From NCBI RefSeq assembly GCF_003635165.1, contig NZ_ML058626.1, positions 135,558 to 199,557 of the forward strand: a stretch of DNA of 64,000 nucleotides. Direction: 5' to 3'. The DNA is from Burkholderia sp. Nafp2/4-1b. GTDB taxonomy: Bacteria; Pseudomonadota; Gammaproteobacteria; Burkholderiales; Burkholderiaceae. Of the stretch, positions 61,145 to 64,000 are shown in pieces. The notes under the pieces were generated by a model. That model ran no database searches, was not told the origin of the DNA, and worked only from the letters and a program-made list of their open reading frames with translations. The position numbers and the translations under genes are program-made. Position 1 is the stretch's first letter; the number at the start of each line of letters is the position of its first letter.

Positions 61145-62329
61145 ATGAACTGGAGATTGTTTTTCGTCGCGATGCCGGCCCTCTGTGCGGCGCCGGCGTT
61201 CGCGCAAGGCAGCGTCACGCTGTACGGGTTGGTCGATGCAGGCATCGACTATACGAACAACGTCGGCGGCCACGGCGCGTGGCAGATGGCGAGCGGCTTC
61301 GCGCAGGGCAGCCGCTGGGGGCTGAAGGGCACTGAGGATCTCGGTGGCGGCTACAGCGCGCTGTTCCAGATCGAGAGCGGCTTCAACGTGAACAGCGGCA
61401 CGCTCGCGCAGGGCGGCCGGATGTTCGGGCGGCAGGCGTATGTCGGGCTCGGCAGCGAGCGTTTCGGCACGCTGACGCTCGGCCGGCAATACGATTCGGT
61501 CGTCGACTATCTCGCGCCGACGACCGCGAACGGCAGCTGGGGCGTCTATCCGTTCTCGCATCCGCTCGACAACGACAACACCGGCAACTCGTTCCGCGTG
61601 AACAACACGGTCAAGTATGCGAGCCCGGATTTCGGCGGCTTCTCGTTCGGCGGCACCTACAGCTTCAGCAACGACACCGGGTTCGCGAACAACCGGCAGT
61701 GGAGCGTCGGCGCGCAGTACGAGCACGGCGGCCTGCTCGTCGGAGCGGCGTTCCTGAATGCGGACAACCCGGGTGCGACGGGTGGCGGCGCGATCGCGGG
61801 TTCGGGGTCGGTCGGTGCGGACGCGAACTTCGCGTCGGCACGGCTGCGGATTTTCGGGGCGGGCATCAACTACACGGCCGGGCCCGCGACGATCGGGTTC
61901 GCGTATACGAACAGCAACGTCACGCGGCCGACCGCGAACGTCGGCTATCTGTTCGGCGACGAGACGATCGAACCTGTGACGGGCCCGCTCGCGGGCGGCG
62001 CGGTCACGGCGATCAAGTATCAGAACTTCGAGGTGAACGGTAAGTATCAGTTCACGCCGGCGTTCTTCGTCGGTGCGCAGTATGTGTATACGACCGTGCG
62101 CTACGACGCGACCACGGGTAGCGCTAAGCCGAAGATCCATTCGCTCGGGCTGATGGCCGACTACAACCTGTCGAAGCGTACCGATGTCTACGTGATGGGC
62201 GCGTACCAGCGGGTCGCGGGCGATGCGACTGGTTCGTCGCTCGATCAGGCGCTTATCCCAGGCGCGGCCGATCTGTCGTCGACGTCGAAGCAGCTGATGG
62301 TGCATGCGGGGATCCGTCATAAGTTCTGA
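61145..62329 (+). CDS. General porin (Gram-negative porin, Burkholderia type)
   Basis: The 394-residue outer-membrane protein has a signal peptide cleaved after AFA (mature start QGSVTLYGLVDAGIDYTNN), the family stretches GSRWGLKGTEDLGGGYSALFQIE and FGRQAYVGLGSERFGTLTLGRQYDS, and ends in Phe (HAGIRHKF), which is needed for insertion of 16-strand trimeric porins. It likely admits small hydrophilic solutes. It follows the amino-acid-binding gene on the same strand with a 55 bp gap. Confidence 0.95.
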   Translation: MNWRLFFVAMPALCAAPAFAQGSVTLYGLVDAGIDYTNNVGGHGAWQMASGFAQGSRWGLKGTEDLGGGYSALFQIESGFNVNSGTLAQGGRMFGRQAYVGLGSERFGTLTLGRQYDSVVDYLAPTTANGSWGVYPFSHPLDNDNTGNSFRVNNTVKYASPDFGGFSFGGTYSFSNDTGFANNRQWSVGAQYEHGGLLVGAAFLNADNPGATGGGAIAGSGSVGADANFASARLRIFGAGINYTAGPATIGFAYTNSNVTRPTANVGYLFGDETIEPVTGPLAGGAVTAIKYQNFEVNGKYQFTPAFFVGAQYVYTTVRYDATTGSAKPKIHSLGLMADYNLSKRTDVYVMGAYQRVAGDATGSSLDQALIPGAADLSSTSKQLMVHAGIRHKF

Positions 62330-62777
62330 CGGGATCTGGATCGAGGGGGTGGGACGGGTAGCCGGCTTGGCGTCGCGCGCCCGCAAAATCGGCACATTCC
62401 GACAAGGACCCGCCGCGCCGTGCGCTAACCGGCGGCGGCATCCCCGTCTCGTCGCTCACGTCACAGTTCCGTTTTTCAGCTTGTCGATACACGGAATCCC
62501 CCGCGCGTCGTTTCGGCTGCTTGCGACGAGGTATTCGTGAGCGGCCGATTCCATTGGCACGCGCATTCGACACGAACACGAGGAATCGATCAGGTATGCC
62601 ATGAATATGCTTTGGGAGCTCCGCGAGACTTTTGAGAGCGCGTCAATCAGACGGATCTGAAATTAAAAACTTGTGGTTTCCAATCAACGGCTTGGCAATT
62701 TTTGACAGTCATTTTCCGGTGTTTCGGTAATCTCTCGCCCAATAACCAATGAATGGACGCGGGCCGCGTCGGCGAGA
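62330..62777. other. Intergenic region upstream of the two-partner secretion exoprotein
   Basis: I see no gene in these 448 bp. From about 62600 to 62740 the DNA is richer in A/T and contains AAATTAAAAACTTGTGGTTTCC, which suits a promoter for the long exoprotein gene that starts at 62778. No clear terminator for the porin was found. Confidence 0.4.
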
Positions 62778-64000
62778 ATGAACAAGAATACGCACCGCCT
62801 GGTGTATTCCAGGCTCCGGGGAATGGTAGTGGCCGTAGCGGAGACGGCGACTGCTGAACGGAAATCGGCAACGGGCGAGATGCGCACGCGGCGGCGTTCG
62901 TCAGCGTCCGGCACGCGCGCTGTCGCCGTCGCCGCGGGTGTGACCGTGCTCGGCATGTTGCCCGGCTTGTCCGGTGCGCAGATTGTCCCGACGCCGGGAA
63001 CCAGCACACAGGTGATCCAGACGCCGAACGGCCTGCCTCAGGTCAACGTGGCCAAGCCTTCTGGCGCGGGCGTATCGGTCAACACCTACAACCAGTTCGA
63101 CGTACAAAAAGCCGGCGCGATCCTGAACAATTCGGCCACGATGGTTCAGACGCAGCAGGCAGGCTGGATCAACGGCAACCCGAACTACGGAGCCGGGCAG
63201 GCCGCGCGGATCATCGTCAACCAGGTCAACAGCCCCAATCCCTCCCAAATCCGCGGCACGGTCGAGATCGCGGGCGCCCGGGCCGAGCTCGTCATCGCTA
63301 ACCCGTCCGGGATCTTCGTCGACGGCGGCAGCTTTCTCAATACCAGTCGTGCGACCCTGACCACCGGCGTGCCGTTCTATGGCGCCGATGGGTCGCTTGC
63401 CGGCTACAACGTTAACCGCGGTCTCGTGACTGTCGCAGGCGCAGGCCTGAACGCGGCCAATATCGATCAGGTCGATCTGATTGCGCGAGCGGTGCAGGTG
63501 AACGCGGCGGTCTATGCGAAGAACCTCAATGTAATCGCCGGTACGAATCAGGTTAATCACGACACGCTTGCCGCGACGCCGATCGCCGGCGATGGTCCTG
63601 CTCCGTCGGTTGCTATCGATGTAAGCCAGTTGGGTGGCATGTATAGCAATCGAATCTTCCTCGCATCGAACGAGAACGGCGTGGGGGTGGCCAACGCCGG
63701 TACGATCGCGGCGCAGGCGGGTGATCTCACATTGCAGTCGAACGGCCGACTTGTGCTCACGGGTAAGACCACGGCGAGCGGCAACCTCGCGCTGGCGGCG
63801 GCCGGCGGTATCCAGAACAACGGCACGACGTACGCGCAGCAATCGCTGTCGGCGAACACTGCCGCCGATCTCACGAACAGCGGGACGCTGGCGGCGCAGC
63901 AGAATACGACGGTCAATGCCGGCAGCGTCAATTCGACCGGCACGCTCGGCGCGGGCGTGAACAACGATGGTTCCGTCGGTCGCAGCGGCGACTTGATTTT
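62778..64000 (+). CDS. Filamentous haemagglutinin-type TpsA exoprotein, N-terminal part (runs off the window)
   Basis: The frame opens with MNKNTHRLVYSRLRGMVVAVAETA, the extended signal peptide region (ESPR) typical of large Tps/autotransporter exoproteins, then an Arg-rich stretch and a hydrophobic core (AVAVAAGVTVLGMLPGLSGAQI). The TPS domain follows with GAILNNSATMVQTQQAGWIN, the NPN-type signature NSPNPSQIRGTVEIAGARAELVIANPSGIFVDGG, and beta-helix repeats with NAG/TNSG turns. At least 407 residues are visible and there is no stop by 64000. TpsB transport and, in some relatives, contact-dependent inhibition are known for the family; the C-terminal part that would decide the function is outside the window. 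Confidence 0.92.
   Translation, partial: MNKNTHRLVYSRLRGMVVAVAETATAERKSATGEMRTRRRSSASGTRAVAVAAGVTVLGMLPGLSGAQIVPTPGTSTQVIQTPNGLPQVNVAKPSGAGVSVNTYNQFDVQKAGAILNNSATMVQTQQAGWINGNPNYGAGQAARIIVNQVNSPNPSQIRGTVEIAGARAELVIANPSGIFVDGGSFLNTSRATLTTGVPFYGADGSLAGYNVNRGLVTVAGAGLNAANIDQVDLIARAVQVNAAVYAKNLNVIAGTNQVNHDTLAATPIAGDGPAPSVAIDVSQLGGMYSNRIFLASNENGVGVANAGTIAAQAGDLTLQSNGRLVLTGKTTASGNLALAAAGGIQNNGTTYAQQSLSANTAADLTNSGTLAAQQNTTVNAGSVNSTGTLGAGVNNDGSVGRSGDLI

Noticed and set aside
62684..63842. Minus-strand frames opposite the TpsA gene start
   Set aside because: They are antisense shadows; the plus-strand frame has an ESPR, signal peptide and TPS domain in correct order.

Overview
The window is high-GC DNA (codon use dominated by G/C at third positions) whose gene content fits the beta-proteobacterial genus Burkholderia. 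The pointers are a Tad pilus locus with CpaA/B/C/E/F and TadB/C, MHYT and REC signalling proteins, a GNPP-type 16-strand porin, FrmR/FrmA and a TpsA haemagglutinin with an ESPR leader. The mosaic of catabolic and accessory clusters is typical of a secondary replicon. That placement is inference; no rRNA, tRNA, insertion sequence, phage module or CRISPR array was seen.

Layout. (1) 1-12783: a compact, co-directional eleven-gene cluster of mostly unrecognised proteins. Four are paralogues (family A), two are a second paralogous pair (family B), one is a subtilisin-type protease. Two small adjacent proteins resemble 'trypsin-co-occurring' domains and one is a lone protein of unknown fold. This is the best candidate here for an undescribed system. 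(2) 12947-17704: a solute-binding-like protein, an ABM-type monooxygenase, and a signalling pair (REC plus degenerate HD-GYP, and an MHYT-domain histidine kinase). (3) 17813-24277: a hydroxy-acid (tartrate/malate-like) catabolic island with aldehyde dehydrogenase, decarboxylating dehydrogenase, LysR regulator, MFS importer and a beta-hydroxyacid dehydrogenase. (4) 24574-30233: a PHB-depolymerase-like esterase and a four-gene polyprenyl-sugar/glycosyltransferase set (GtrA, GT2, two GT87). (5) 31273-44078: a complete-looking Tad/Flp pilus locus with two pilins, three TadE/G-like minor pilins and an extra AAA+ ATPase. (6) 44970-49203: a periplasmic molybdenum hydroxylase with its 2Fe-2S subunit and a c-type cytochrome. 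(7) 49231-55948: a broken serine hydrolase, then an indole/styrene-type flavin monooxygenase cluster with a divergent AraC regulator. (8) 56270-57744: FrmR-regulated glutathione-dependent formaldehyde detoxification. (9) 57855-62329: LysR, M20 amidohydrolase, amino-acid-binding protein and porin. (10) 62778 to the right edge: the start of a large two-partner-secretion exoprotein.

Many genes overlap by ATGA (for example in the first cluster, the GT87 pair, the Mo-hydroxylase set and the ALDH/dehydrogenase pair), which supports translational coupling and operon structure. Regulatory structure that can be read directly includes a TACT-G6-C-AGTA FrmR-type operator, a perfect 9+9 bp inverted repeat in the indole-type divergent promoter, and two in-phase short tandem repeat arrays.
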